A stretch of DNA of 64,000 bases, from positions 25,516 through 89,515 of the forward strand of contig JAOIVP010000001.1 in assembly GCA_028224115.1 (NCBI GenBank), written 5' to 3'. The translations under genes were made by a program, and so were the position numbers. Numbering within the stretch: the stretch's first letter is position 1; each line of letters opens with the position of its first letter. Below the pieces are notes generated by a model. The model saw only the letters and a program-made list of their open reading frames with translations. It had not been told where the DNA came from and ran no database searches. Below, piece by piece: positions 24,368 to 33,576 of the stretch. This DNA is from Candidatus Pelagibacter sp. (GTDB lineage Bacteria > Pseudomonadota > Alphaproteobacteria > Pelagibacterales > Pelagibacteraceae).

Positions 24368-25384
24368 TTATAGGATACCGTTTGCTTTCATGTAAGCTGT
24401 GTGCATCTCTATAAGTTGAGCAGCCTCAGGAGATTTAGTCTTCCAAGTTTCCCAAGCTTTTAATGCAGACGCTCTGAATTTAGCTCTCTCTGATGGAGCC
24501 CAGTCATGAAGAGTAACACCTTGAGCATTTAAAATTTTAACTGCTTCAGCATTTTTTCTCTCAACTAAACTAGTGATAGTTCTACCAGCTATTTCAATTC
24601 CAGCTTTCATAGCACCTCTTTCATGCTTCTTAAGCTTTTTCCAAACTTTAGTATTACAAGCTAAATGGTCAGCTGGCATAGAGTGGAAACCAGGATATGT
24701 AGCATATTTATTTTGCTCATAGTGTCCACCAGCAGTGTTCGTTGCTAAACTAGAATAGTCAGCACCATCAATCAGACCAGTTTGTAATGCAGTTGGAACT
24801 TCACCAAAATCCATTACGATTGGCTTAGCACCTAGATCTGCAAAAATCATACTTTCCATTCCTGGAGGTGATCTAAATTTAAAGTCTTTGATAGATGCAA
24901 CATCTGGAATTGGAACACTTGAAATAAGTGATTCATGTCCAGGTATCCACCAACCAATAAGTGTCATTCCATATTTATTATATAATGCATCAACAGCATC
25001 TTGAGCTCCAGGGAACTTTAAGAAATCATATTGTTGATAAGGGTTATCGTATCCACCCATTACATCACCAGCAAATTGAAACGCTGCATTCTTACCAGTT
25101 TGGTAACCAGCACCAGTCATATCACAGTCGATAATTCCAGTTTGTGCAGAGTTAAATACTTCAGCAGATTTTCCTGATACTGAAGATGAATAAAACATTT
25201 CAACTTTCAAGCTTCCACCAGAAAACATTTCAACATTTTTTGCGAATTGAGCCGCAACTTCACCATTTGGTGAATTAGCAGTAAAGTGTGTTTCAATTTT
25301 TAAAGTCTTTGCGTTAACAGAGCCTAATAAAGCAACTGAAACAACAGCTACCACAGCTATAGTTTTTGTTATTAATTTTAACAT
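24368..25384 (-). CDS. dctP: TRAP transporter substrate-binding protein (DctP)
   Basis: The 338-aa protein starts with a signal peptide (hydrophobic residues 7-25, ending SVNA) and has the DctP fold: FAKNVEMFSGGSLKVEMFYSSSV, the anion-binding-region FRSPPGMESMIFADLGAKP around residues 168-186, and TALQTGLIDGADY. It binds the substrate in the periplasm for the DctQM permease. A GAGGAAG ribosome-binding site precedes the start, and it is the first gene of the operon with a 128-bp leader containing a dyad-like motif at 25463-25484. The conserved Arg points to a carboxylate ligand. Confidence 0.93.
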   Translation of the reverse strand: MLKLITKTIAVVAVVSVALLGSVNAKTLKIETHFTANSPNGEVAAQFAKNVEMFSGGSLKVEMFYSSSVSGKSAEVFNSAQTGIIDCDMTGAGYQTGKNAAFQFAGDVMGGYDNPYQQYDFLKFPGAQDAVDALYNKYGMTLIGWWIPGHESLISSVPIPDVASIKDFKFRSPPGMESMIFADLGAKPIVMDFGEVPTALQTGLIDGADYSSLATNTAGGHYEQNKYATYPGFHSMPADHLACNTKVWKKLKKHERGAMKAGIEIAGRTITSLVERKNAEAVKILNAQGVTLHDWAPSERAKFRASALKAWETWKTKSPEAAQLIEMHTAYMKANGIL

Positions 25385-25462
25385 TATCTTCCTCTCGGTT
25401 ATGTTTTTAATAATCGAACTTAATCACATTTGTTTTTTAATTTCAAATAAAACGAGAATAAT

Positions 25463-25484
25463 ATGTGTATAGAAATTATATATA
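25463..25484. promoter_or_regulatory. Putative operator ATGTgTATAGA..ATATATA
   Basis: The 22 bases match the element at 56245-56266 at 19 of 22 positions (ATGT-N-TATAG-N5-ATATATA). It lies about 80 bp upstream of the dctP start, a typical promoter/operator distance. A regulator cannot be assigned. Confidence 0.35.
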
Positions 25485-25512
25485 TTAACTAAATAAACAA
25501 CTTTAAGTTGTA

Positions 25513-26481
25513 TTAGACTACTTCAGAAATAAGTGGTCTATTTTCAAAAAAACAAAAGATATTATCAACTGCCATCATGCTCATAGCTAAACGAGTTTCA
25601 TGAGTAGCGCTCCCAACATGAGGTAAAACAAAACAATTATCCAGTTTCATATATCTTTCATCAAGATTAGGCTCATTATTAAAAACATCCAATCCAGCAG
25701 CGTAAATCTTATTATTTTGCAAAGCATCAATAAGAGCATCGTCATCAATGGTTGATCCTCTTGAAGTATTAATTACTACTGCATGTTTTGGTAGCAAAGA
25801 AATAGTTGATGTATTTAAGATATGTTTAGTTTCAGATGTTGCTGGAGTATGTATGCTTACAAAATCACATTCAGGCATCATCGATTTAACATCAGAAAAA
25901 TATTTTGCACCATCTTCTAAATCTTCTGAAAGCTTATTTCTATTATAATAAATTATTTTCATACCAAATGCTTTTGCACATTTAGCAGCCATTCTACCAA
26001 TTCGACCCATACCTATTATACCAAGAGTTTTTCCTGTAACAGAATTTCCTATCATAAATTTAGTAAGGTCAGGTTTTTGATCTTTCCATGTTCCAGATCT
26101 TACAAGATTATAAGCTTCACCTATCCTTCTCGATGCAGCTAAAATCAAAAGAATTGTTGTTTCAGCAACAGCTTCATTTAAAACATTTGGTGTATTGGTA
26201 ACTTTAATTTTTTTACTTTCGGCAGATTTAACAGAAATGTTGTCGTAGCCCACTCCAACCTGAGCAATAATTTTTAATTTACCATTTAGATCTTTAAAAA
26301 ACTCTTGACCAATTTTATCAAACCCTGTTGAAATAAATCCATCATACTCATTAGCCATCTTGATAAGATCGGCATTTGGAATTGGCTCATCTTTTAAATT
26401 AAGAGTTACATCAAAATTTGTCTTTAATTTTTCTTCCGCTCCATCTGATAATTTTCTTGTAACTAGTATTTTTGGTTTCAT
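25513..26481 (-). CDS. D-2-hydroxyacid dehydrogenase (GyaR/GhrB-like)
   Basis: The 322-aa enzyme has the glyoxylate/hydroxypyruvate reductase pattern: QVGVGYDNISVKSA, the NAD loop GIIGMGRIGRMAAKCA near residue 155, catalytic Arg in INTSRGSTIDD, Glu in VFNNEPNLDE and His in LPHVGSATHETR. It interconverts small 2-hydroxy and 2-keto acids such as glycolate/glyoxylate or glycerate/hydroxypyruvate. It follows the IlvD/Edd dehydratase gene by one base, so it may process a small acid released in that pathway. The exact substrate is not readable. Confidence 0.88.
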   Translation of the reverse strand: MKPKILVTRKLSDGAEEKLKTNFDVTLNLKDEPIPNADLIKMANEYDGFISTGFDKIGQEFFKDLNGKLKIIAQVGVGYDNISVKSAESKKIKVTNTPNVLNEAVAETTILLILAASRRIGEAYNLVRSGTWKDQKPDLTKFMIGNSVTGKTLGIIGMGRIGRMAAKCAKAFGMKIIYYNRNKLSEDLEDGAKYFSDVKSMMPECDFVSIHTPATSETKHILNTSTISLLPKHAVVINTSRGSTIDDDALIDALQNNKIYAAGLDVFNNEPNLDERYMKLDNCFVLPHVGSATHETRLAMSMMAVDNIFCFFENRPLISEVV

Positions 26482-26482
26482 A

Positions 26483-28267
26483 TTAATGAGAATTTCTTGG
26501 AAGACCTTTTTTATTTGAGATATCTAAATATGTTCCACGAGATTTAATACAAGCACCATCTTCAAGTTGGCTCACAGTATTTCTAAAAATTTCTTGCCAT
26601 GGAGTTTGGTTATTTGCTTTAAATAATTTTTTATTTTTTCTTCTTTTTTTAAATTCAGATTGAGAAATTAATAAATCAACTCTTCTTTTGTTTAAATCTA
26701 TTTTCATTTTATCACCTGTTTTAACGATCCCTAAATCACCTCCTACAGCAGACTCTGGTGAAACATGAAGAATTGATGGACTTTCAGATGTTCCGCTTTG
26801 TCTGCCGTCTCCAAGAGTTGGTAAATGTATAATTCCTTTTTTTAACAATCTAGCAGGTGGTTGCATATTAACTACTTCGGCAGATCCTGGATAACCAACT
26901 GGACCACAACCTCTTATAATTAAAATAGAATTTTCATCTACTTTTAACTTTTTATCATTTATTCTCTTATGATAATCCTCAGGCCCTTCAAATACTACTG
27001 CTTTTCCATTAAATACGTTTGGATTTTTTAGATCTGAAAGATATCTATCTCTAAATTCTTTGCTTATAACCGATGTTTTCATAATGGCTGATGAAAAAAA
27101 GTTACTTTTCATAACTAAAAAACCAGCATTTTTCTCTAAACTATTTTTAAAAGTTTTTATTACCTTTGGATCTGTATCTATTTTTCTTTTTAAATTTTTG
27201 CCGACAGTTTTCCCTGTAACTGTCATGATATTGGTATGTATCTTTTTATTTTTAATCAATTCTTTCATCACAGCAGGTACACCACCTGCTCTATAGAAAC
27301 TTTCCATTAAATATTCTCCTGCTGGTTGGCAGTTAACTAAAAGAGGAATATTGTGTCCTAACTTTTGCCAATCTGATAAATCAAATTTTATTCCCATATG
27401 TTTTGCAATTGCACTTAAATGAGGAGTACAGTTACTTGATCCACCAATCGCACTTGCAACTATGACTGCATTTTCAAATGCTTTACGCGTCATAATCTTA
27501 GATGGTGTTAAATCTTCGTGAACCATTCCAACTATTCTTTGTCCAGTTTCAAAAGAAATTTGTTCTCGCTCTCTATATGGAGCAGGTATAACAGCACAAC
27601 CAGTTAAAGACATTCCTAAAGCTTCTGCAACTGAATTCATAGAAGATGCTGTTCCCATTGTATTACAATGACCAACACTTGGTGCAGAAGATGCAACCAT
27701 GTCCATGAACTCATCATAATTAATTTCACCTTTAGCTAAAAGTTTTCTAGCTTCCCATACAACCATTCCTGATCCAGCCAACTTACCTTTGTAAACTCCA
27801 TCTAACATTGGTCCACCTGACAAAACAATTGCAGGTAAGTTTACAGTTGCTGCAGCCATTAATGCAGCAGGAGTAGTTTTATCACAACCTGTTGTTAAGA
27901 TTACACCATCGATTGGATACCCATATAAAACTTCAACTAACGACAAGTAAGATAGATTTCTATCTAACATTGCAGTGGGTCTTTTTCCTGTTTCTTGAAT
28001 TGGATGGGTTGGAAACTCCATTGGAATTCCACCAGCTCTTCTTATTCCATCTTTAATTCTTTTGCTTAAAGACAAAAAATGTCTATTGCATGGTGAAAGA
28101 TCACTTCCAGATTGAGCAATACCAATTATAGGGTTTCCTGATTGTAATTCTTTTCGTGTTAATCCATAATTAAGATATCGCTCTAAATAAAGAGCAGTCA
28201 TTTCTGGATCTTTTGGATTATTGAACCATTGTTGACTTCTTAAATTTTTTTTACGTTTTGTTGGCAT
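26483..28267 (-). CDS. IlvD/Edd-family sugar-acid dehydratase
   Basis: The 594-aa protein has the IlvD/Edd [2Fe-2S] layout with Cys60 (DLSPCNRH), Cys128 (TTGCDKTTPA) and Cys201 (GHCNTMGTASSMN). Residues such as QSGSDLSPCN and the RSQQWFNNP N-terminus place it with arabinonate/xylonate/galactonate dehydratases rather than with the housekeeping dihydroxyacid dehydratase. It converts an aldonate to a 2-keto-3-deoxy aldonate. It shares an operon with a 2-hydroxyacid dehydrogenase (1-bp gap) and is divergent from the UxaA-type dehydratase. The aldose dehydrogenase at 32755-33516 and the lactonase at 17845-18771 could supply its substrate. Confidence 0.9.
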   Translation of the reverse strand: MPTKRKKNLRSQQWFNNPKDPEMTALYLERYLNYGLTRKELQSGNPIIGIAQSGSDLSPCNRHFLSLSKRIKDGIRRAGGIPMEFPTHPIQETGKRPTAMLDRNLSYLSLVEVLYGYPIDGVILTTGCDKTTPAALMAAATVNLPAIVLSGGPMLDGVYKGKLAGSGMVVWEARKLLAKGEINYDEFMDMVASSAPSVGHCNTMGTASSMNSVAEALGMSLTGCAVIPAPYREREQISFETGQRIVGMVHEDLTPSKIMTRKAFENAVIVASAIGGSSNCTPHLSAIAKHMGIKFDLSDWQKLGHNIPLLVNCQPAGEYLMESFYRAGGVPAVMKELIKNKKIHTNIMTVTGKTVGKNLKRKIDTDPKVIKTFKNSLEKNAGFLVMKSNFFSSAIMKTSVISKEFRDRYLSDLKNPNVFNGKAVVFEGPEDYHKRINDKKLKVDENSILIIRGCGPVGYPGSAEVVNMQPPARLLKKGIIHLPTLGDGRQSGTSESPSILHVSPESAVGGDLGIVKTGDKMKIDLNKRRVDLLISQSEFKKRRKNKKLFKANNQTPWQEIFRNTVSQLEDGACIKSRGTYLDISNKKGLPRNSH

Positions 28268-28315
28268 AAATAATTTGTAATGACTTGTTTAGAATTTTAG
28301 TTATATAATAAAAAT

Positions 28316-29821
28316 ATGAATAATCTAATAGTTTTAAACCAAAATGACAACGTAGGTGTAAGTCAATTTATTATTCCTGAAAAAACTAAAATAGAAGGGC
28401 ACGATATTAGCACTATTGATCCAATTCCCTTTGGCCACAAAGTTTGTTTAAAATCAATAAATAAAGGGGATCCTATAATAAAATACGACCAAATAATTGG
28501 ATTTGCACTAAATGATATTAAGCCAGGGGAACATGTTCATTCACATAATCTAGAATTTAGAGAATTTAAAAGAGATTTTAAAGTAACTGACAAAAAAAAT
28601 ATTATTAATGAAAAGGCAGATACTTTTTTTAATGGGATTTTAAGAGATAACGGCGATGTGGCTACTAGAAATTATATTGGAATAGTAAGTACTGTTAATT
28701 GTTCTGCAACTGTAACCAAAATGATTGTGGAAAGAATTAAATACTCCAAAATTCTTGAAGATTACCCAAATATTGATGGGATAGTTCCAATTACCCACTC
28801 TACAGGATGTGGAATGAACACGGTAAGTGAAGGTATGCAAATTTTTCAAAGAACAATTGATGGATTTAAAAATCATCCAAATTTTTCACATGTTTTTGTT
28901 ATAGGTTTAGGATGTGAGTGTGCACAAGTAAGCTTATTTGATGAGTCTTTAAAAAAACATAATAGAATTCATTTTTTAACTATCCAAGATGAAGGTGGAA
29001 CCAAAAAAATTGTTGAAAAAGTATTGTCTCAAATTAAAAATTTATTAACAGAAGCAAATAATGTTGAAAGAACCTCGCTACCAGTTAGTAATCTAACACT
29101 TGCTTTGCAATGTGGTGGATCAGATGGATATTCAGGAATAACAGCAAATCCTGCATTAGGAGTTGCAGCTGATTTATTGGTTAAAAAAGGTGGAAGTTCA
29201 ATTTTATCTGAAACTCCTGAAATATATGGAGCAGAACATTTGCTAATTAATAGAGCTAACTCACAAGAAACAGCTGATAAACTAATTAAGAGAATTGAAT
29301 GGTGGAAACATTACACTACAATAAATAATAGTTCGATGGATAACAATCCTGCACCTGGAAATAAAAAAGGAGGGTTAACTACAATTTTAGAAAAATCTCT
29401 AGGAGCTGTAGCTAAGGGAGGAAACTCCACCCTTCAAGATGTATTGCAGTATGCTGAACCTTTAAAAAACAAAGGTTTTAATTTTATGGACTCTCCAGGC
29501 TATGATCCTGTTTCTGTAACTGGCCAAGTAGCATCAGGAGCAAATGTAATTTGCTTTACTACGGGTAGAGGTTCATGTTTTGGATGCAAACCAGTACCAA
29601 GTTTAAAACTATCAACTAATTCAGCTATGTATGAAAAAATGTCAGAAGATATGGATATCAATTGTGGGACAATTGCAGAAGGAAAAGAAAAAGTAGAAGA
29701 AGTTGGTCAAAAAATATTTGAACTAGTAGTAGATACAGCCTCTGGAAATAAGTCAAAAAGTGAAATTAACGGCTATGGTGATGAAGAATTTAATCCTTGG
29801 CAAGTTGGCGTTGTAATGTAA
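28316..29821 (+). CDS. UxaA/GarD-family altronate-type dehydratase
   Basis: The 501-aa protein fuses an N-terminal SAF-like domain (about residues 1-85, with LKSINKGDPIIKYDQIIGFA) to the large UxaA domain starting at DGDVATRNYIGI-like DNGDVATRNYIGIVSTVNC. Key motifs are THSTGCGMN, GLGCECAQ, CGGSDGYSGITANPALG, and GRGSCFGCKPVPSLKLST with clustered cysteines that may bind iron. Characterised members dehydrate altronate or galactarate to 2-keto-3-deoxy acids. Full-length for the family (E. coli UxaA 495 aa). It is divergent from the IlvD/Edd dehydratase with a 48-bp gap. Confidence 0.9.
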   Translation: MNNLIVLNQNDNVGVSQFIIPEKTKIEGHDISTIDPIPFGHKVCLKSINKGDPIIKYDQIIGFALNDIKPGEHVHSHNLEFREFKRDFKVTDKKNIINEKADTFFNGILRDNGDVATRNYIGIVSTVNCSATVTKMIVERIKYSKILEDYPNIDGIVPITHSTGCGMNTVSEGMQIFQRTIDGFKNHPNFSHVFVIGLGCECAQVSLFDESLKKHNRIHFLTIQDEGGTKKIVEKVLSQIKNLLTEANNVERTSLPVSNLTLALQCGGSDGYSGITANPALGVAADLLVKKGGSSILSETPEIYGAEHLLINRANSQETADKLIKRIEWWKHYTTINNSSMDNNPAPGNKKGGLTTILEKSLGAVAKGGNSTLQDVLQYAEPLKNKGFNFMDSPGYDPVSVTGQVASGANVICFTTGRGSCFGCKPVPSLKLSTNSAMYEKMSEDMDINCGTIAEGKEKVEEVGQKIFELVVDTASGNKSKSEINGYGDEEFNPWQVGVVM

Positions 29822-29852
29822 ATATTTTTAGATATTTACACACTTTAATACC

Positions 29853-30734
29853 ATGACAAATATCAAAAAACCGCCCCTAGTGAAGATAATTTTATTATCT
29901 GGCACAGGTTTTTTTATGTTTGTGTGTATGGATTCTTTAGCAAAGTATTTGGGAGGAGTAATGCCTATTACCCAAGCAGTATGGGGAAGATTTTTTTTTC
30001 ACTTTATAGCATTGGTAATTTATTTTTTTATTTTTAGACCAAAAATTAATTTAACAAAGAATTTTAAAATACAGATACTAAGATCTGTATTAATGGTTAC
30101 AGCTACTTTTTTTATGTTCAATTCTCTTCAAAGATTTGATTTAGTTGATATTTACGTAGTATTTTTTTCGGCACCATTAATTGTTGCAATGTTATCAGCA
30201 ATTTTTTTAAAGGATGTTTTAAGCTTAAAAGGTTTGTTGTTAATGGTCATGAGCTTTGGATGTATCATATTCTCACTTGGTCCAAGCATGAAAGTTTTAA
30301 GTCCTGAATTAATTTTTCCACTTGTGCCTCCATTGTGTTGGGCGCTTTATCAATTTTTTACTAAATTAATTTCTGGAAATAATGATCCTTTTGCTTCAAT
30401 ATTTTATACAGCAATTACAGGGGCTATTATTTTTACAATTTATGTATCCTTAAATTGGGTGCCGCTTGAAAAAAATAGCTATTGGTTGCTTCTAATTTTA
30501 TTAGGATTGGCTGGTTTTATAAGTCACTTCATGCTGATATATGCAATTCAATTATCAAATTTATCGTTTGTAACTAACTTTCAGTATTCTCAGTTAGTGT
30601 GGTCGACGATAATTAATTTTATAATATTTGGTGTCCCACTTGATATTAATAAAATTTATGGGGTAATTGGAATAATTATATTTGGAATATTGTTTATTCG
30701 TACCGAAGGAAAAAAAAAGAAAATTAAAGTTTAA
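29853..30734 (+). CDS. DMT-family (EamA) permease
   Basis: The 293-aa protein has ten predicted membrane helices in two EamA repeats: PITQAVWGRFFFHFIALV in the first and the PPLCWALYQFFTKLISG and FISHFMLIYAIQLSNLSF pattern in the second. DMT transporters move small metabolites, often as exporters. It follows the UxaA-type gene by 31 bp and may carry a related acid. Its 3' end overlaps the convergent oxidoreductase gene by 11 bp. Confidence 0.85.
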   Translation: MTNIKKPPLVKIILLSGTGFFMFVCMDSLAKYLGGVMPITQAVWGRFFFHFIALVIYFFIFRPKINLTKNFKIQILRSVLMVTATFFMFNSLQRFDLVDIYVVFFSAPLIVAMLSAIFLKDVLSLKGLLLMVMSFGCIIFSLGPSMKVLSPELIFPLVPPLCWALYQFFTKLISGNNDPFASIFYTAITGAIIFTIYVSLNWVPLEKNSYWLLLILLGLAGFISHFMLIYAIQLSNLSFVTNFQYSQLVWSTIINFIIFGVPLDINKIYGVIGIIIFGILFIRTEGKKKKIKV

Positions 30735-31761
30735 TTTTTTTACCTGATTTAGCACTTTTAGTTATTGCGGCAAAAATTTTAAGAGAGATTAAACCATCAT
30801 TCCCATTTACTTTGGGTTTAACTTTTTTCAAAACTACGTCTGCAAAATGGTCAATTTGATTTACTAAAGTACTATCATCTTTTTTGTTTTTATCTTCATT
30901 AACTAAAATTTTATTCCACCAACTTCGTTCATTTTTATAAAACCAATATTTTAAATTAGGAAATTGTATTGACCCCTTAGTGCCACCAATCATATATGCA
31001 GATTGATTGGTTATAGGGTAAGCAGGATTTTCTCCAGCAGTTAACTCATAACTCCATGGTGCAACAATTGTATCTGATAAATTTAAAGTACAAAGCGCGC
31101 CTGAATTAAAAACCAAACTAATTGTTGCAGTATCCTCTACTTTAAATTTTCTTGTTTTGTTGGTTGTAAACGCTTGAACGTATTTAATTGAACCAAGTAA
31201 GTAACAAATCATATCAATATCATGAACCAAGTTAATTCCTAAAGGCCCTCCCCCTTTACTTATTCTCCATTTTTCTTTGTAATAAGCTTTGTGTTTATAA
31301 AGCCAACACAACACATTTGCTGAAACTATATTTCCTAATTTACCTTTATCAATAAGCTCTTTTACCTTTGATACTATTGAATTATGTCTTCTGTGATACC
31401 CTATTAATAACGGAGTTTTATTTTTATTAGCACTACTAATAATCTTTTTAGCCGAATTAATGTTATCTGAAATAGGTTTTTCCAATAACACTGGAATTTT
31501 TTTCTTTAAAAAACCAACTGTATGCTTTTCATGTAATTGATTTGGGGTCGCAACAATTACGGCATCTAAATTTTTTGAGTTTAAAAGTTCATTTACATTT
31601 GAATACAGTGGAATTTTATATTTTTTTGATAAATTTTTAGCGGTATTACTAATATCTACTATTGAATGGAGATTAGCTTTTTTTGATTTTGAAATAGCTT
31701 TGATATGCTGAAGCCCCATTAACCCAGTTCCTACAATTGATATATTTATCTTTTTATTCAT
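30724..31761 (-). CDS. Gfo/Idh/MocA-family oxidoreductase
   Basis: The 345-aa protein has the Rossmann loop VGTGLMGLQH (10-19), the family EKP motif with Lys95 (LLEKPIS), GYHRRHNSIV, and the active-site helix INLVHDIDMICYLLG. Such enzymes oxidise or reduce sugars, inositols or amino sugars with NAD(P). It ends a block with a sugar ABC importer, an aldose dehydrogenase and an aldose epimerase, so a monosaccharide substrate is likely. It is 1 bp from the galM-like gene. Confidence 0.85.
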   Translation of the reverse strand: MNKKINISIVGTGLMGLQHIKAISKSKKANLHSIVDISNTAKNLSKKYKIPLYSNVNELLNSKNLDAVIVATPNQLHEKHTVGFLKKKIPVLLEKPISDNINSAKKIISSANKNKTPLLIGYHRRHNSIVSKVKELIDKGKLGNIVSANVLCWLYKHKAYYKEKWRISKGGGPLGINLVHDIDMICYLLGSIKYVQAFTTNKTRKFKVEDTATISLVFNSGALCTLNLSDTIVAPWSYELTAGENPAYPITNQSAYMIGGTKGSIQFPNLKYWFYKNERSWWNKILVNEDKNKKDDSTLVNQIDHFADVVLKKVKPKVNGNDGLISLKIFAAITKSAKSGKKIKL

Positions 31762-31762
31762 T

Positions 31763-32764
31763 TTATGAAATATTTATTTTTGTAAAGTGCTTATAAAGTT
31801 TATTGGGTTTAATTAAAGCACTTGGAAAATTTTTATTATTAGGCGCATCTGGATAATGTTGTGTTTCTAAACAAACTCCTTGGTAAGGAGCAAGTTTATC
31901 TTTATAACGCAAACCTTGACTGGTATATAGTTGTACTCCTGGAAGATTTGAATAAAAATCTAATTGGATATTAGTTTTTTTATTTTTTAAAGAAGCTAAA
32001 TAATTTTTAGAATTTTTTTTAATACAATAGGTTAAATCAAATCCTAATTGATTGATTGTATTAGATACTCTTTTTATTTTTTTGTTTTTAATAATATTTA
32101 TTTTTTCTCCAATATTTTTGAAATGATTAAAATCATTAATAGTGTTTTTAACTTTTTTAATTTTGCCTGTTGGGATTAATTTATTGGTTACTTCAAGATA
32201 TTTTTCAGAATTAATTTTTAAATCATGGTTAAAAATTGTTTCTTTCTTATTTTTATTCAAATTCCAGTAACTGTGGTTTGTTAAACTCACATGCGTTAAT
32301 TGGTTTGATTTATATTGGTATTTGATAAATAAACTTTTATTCTTAAGCTCAAAGGTACACTCTGTATTTAAGTCTCCTGGAAAACCTTGGTCAAGGTTTT
32401 TTGATAACAATTGATAGATAATTTTTGTTTTTGAGTGAAGACGAATTTTCCACTCCAAACGATCAAATCCTATTTTTCCTCCATGTAGTGTATTTTTTCC
32501 TTCATTACCATCGAGTTTATAGATTTTATTTTTAATCTTAAATCTTGAATTTGATATTCTGCCTGCGTACCGGCCACAAGTAGCCCCTACATAAAAATTT
32601 TTACTGCCATAATTTTTTGTAGAACCAAGATTTAAGATTAGATTTATTTTCTTTTGCTTGTCATAAACCTCATACAAGCAAGCACCAATATTAATTGATT
32701 TAACTCTTAAATATTTGTTTTCTATCGTTGAACTTTGTACTTTCACAAAGTCTCTTATAGCCAA
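31763..32764 (-). CDS. galM: Aldose 1-epimerase
   Basis: The 333-aa protein matches GalM: GATCGRYAGRISNSRF near 60-75, GNEGKNTLHGGKIGFDRLEW (about 89-108) with catalytic His, NHSYWNL near 162-168, and the C-terminal VCLETQHYPDAPNN with the catalytic Glu. It equilibrates alpha and beta anomers of free sugars. It overlaps the aldose dehydrogenase gene by 10 bp, and feeding that enzyme the right anomer is a sensible job. The sequence is unusually lysine/asparagine-rich, as for the whole genome. Confidence 0.92.
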   Translation of the reverse strand: MAIRDFVKVQSSTIENKYLRVKSINIGACLYEVYDKQKKINLILNLGSTKNYGSKNFYVGATCGRYAGRISNSRFKIKNKIYKLDGNEGKNTLHGGKIGFDRLEWKIRLHSKTKIIYQLLSKNLDQGFPGDLNTECTFELKNKSLFIKYQYKSNQLTHVSLTNHSYWNLNKNKKETIFNHDLKINSEKYLEVTNKLIPTGKIKKVKNTINDFNHFKNIGEKINIIKNKKIKRVSNTINQLGFDLTYCIKKNSKNYLASLKNKKTNIQLDFYSNLPGVQLYTSQGLRYKDKLAPYQGVCLETQHYPDAPNNKNFPSALIKPNKLYKHFTKINIS

Positions 32765-33516
32765 CCTTTATCAACGATGTAAGATTGATTTGTGCAACCA
32801 GAAGACTGTTCTGATGAAAAAAACAATACAGTTTGAGCAAGTTCATGTGGCATTAATTTCTCTTTTAAACATTGGTTTTTCATCAAATCTTTTTCAGACT
32901 CTTCGTTTAACCACATATCAATTTGTCTTTGTGTTAAGACCCACCCAGGTACTACTGAGTTAACTCTAATGTTAAATTCCCCTAAATCTCTAGCAAAGGA
33001 TCTTGTCAAACCAACTACTCCAGATTTTGCAGCGGTATAAGCAGCCATTCCACCTTGTCCAACCATCCAAGAAGCGGATCCCATATTAACAATTACACCA
33101 CCTTTGTTTTCGATCATTGATTTTTTAACTGATTGAACTGTGAAAAAATAATGTCTTAAATTTACGTTTATTCTCTCATTCCAATATTCCTCTGTGACAT
33201 CATCTATTTTATGTCTTGTATCATTAGCAGCATTATTAATTAAAATATCAATTGGACCTTTCTGATCAATAATATCTGCAATAGTTTTTTGAAGTTGTTT
33301 TATATTTAACAAATCACATTCAATAAAAGTTGGTATTGAATATTTTTTATTTTTTATCTCTTCAATTAATTTTTCAGACTCTGATACATTAATATCTATA
33401 AAGTAAACTTCTGAACCTTGTTCACAAAAATGTTCAACAATTGAAGCACCAATTCCTGATCCACCCCCTGTAACAAATACTCTTTTATTTTCTAAATCAT
33501 AATATTTTACTTTCAT
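32755..33516 (-). CDS. SDR aldose dehydrogenase (Caulobacter XylB-like)
   Basis: The 253-aa short-chain dehydrogenase has NAD loop TGGGSGIGAS (16-25), Asp41 (FIDIN), and catalytic Tyr160-x3-Lys164. The stretch NNAANDTRHKIDDVTEEYW and INVNLRH closely follows the pattern of Caulobacter D-xylose dehydrogenase (NNAGNDDRH...AYWDERINVNLRH), so it likely oxidises a free aldose to its lactone. It sits between a CUT2 sugar importer and galM. This makes it the entry enzyme of an oxidative pentose or related sugar pathway; lactonase and dehydratases are encoded in the 17.8-29.8 kb block. The exact sugar is not determined. Confidence 0.88.
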   Translation of the reverse strand: MKVKYYDLENKRVFVTGGGSGIGASIVEHFCEQGSEVYFIDINVSESEKLIEEIKNKKYSIPTFIECDLLNIKQLQKTIADIIDQKGPIDILINNAANDTRHKIDDVTEEYWNERINVNLRHYFFTVQSVKKSMIENKGGVIVNMGSASWMVGQGGMAAYTAAKSGVVGLTRSFARDLGEFNIRVNSVVPGWVLTQRQIDMWLNEESEKDLMKNQCLKEKLMPHELAQTVLFFSSEQSSGCTNQSYIVDKGWL

Positions 33517-33576
33517 ATTCTCATCTTTCCTTTCATAAAAGTTACACTTTTGTTTTGTATAAAATATTTATAATAA

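Noticed and set aside
26483..28267. Housekeeping dihydroxyacid dehydratase (ilvD)
   Set aside because: The N-terminal pattern, three-cysteine layout and sugar-catabolic neighbours fit the arabinonate/xylonate dehydratase branch rather than branched-chain amino-acid synthesis.
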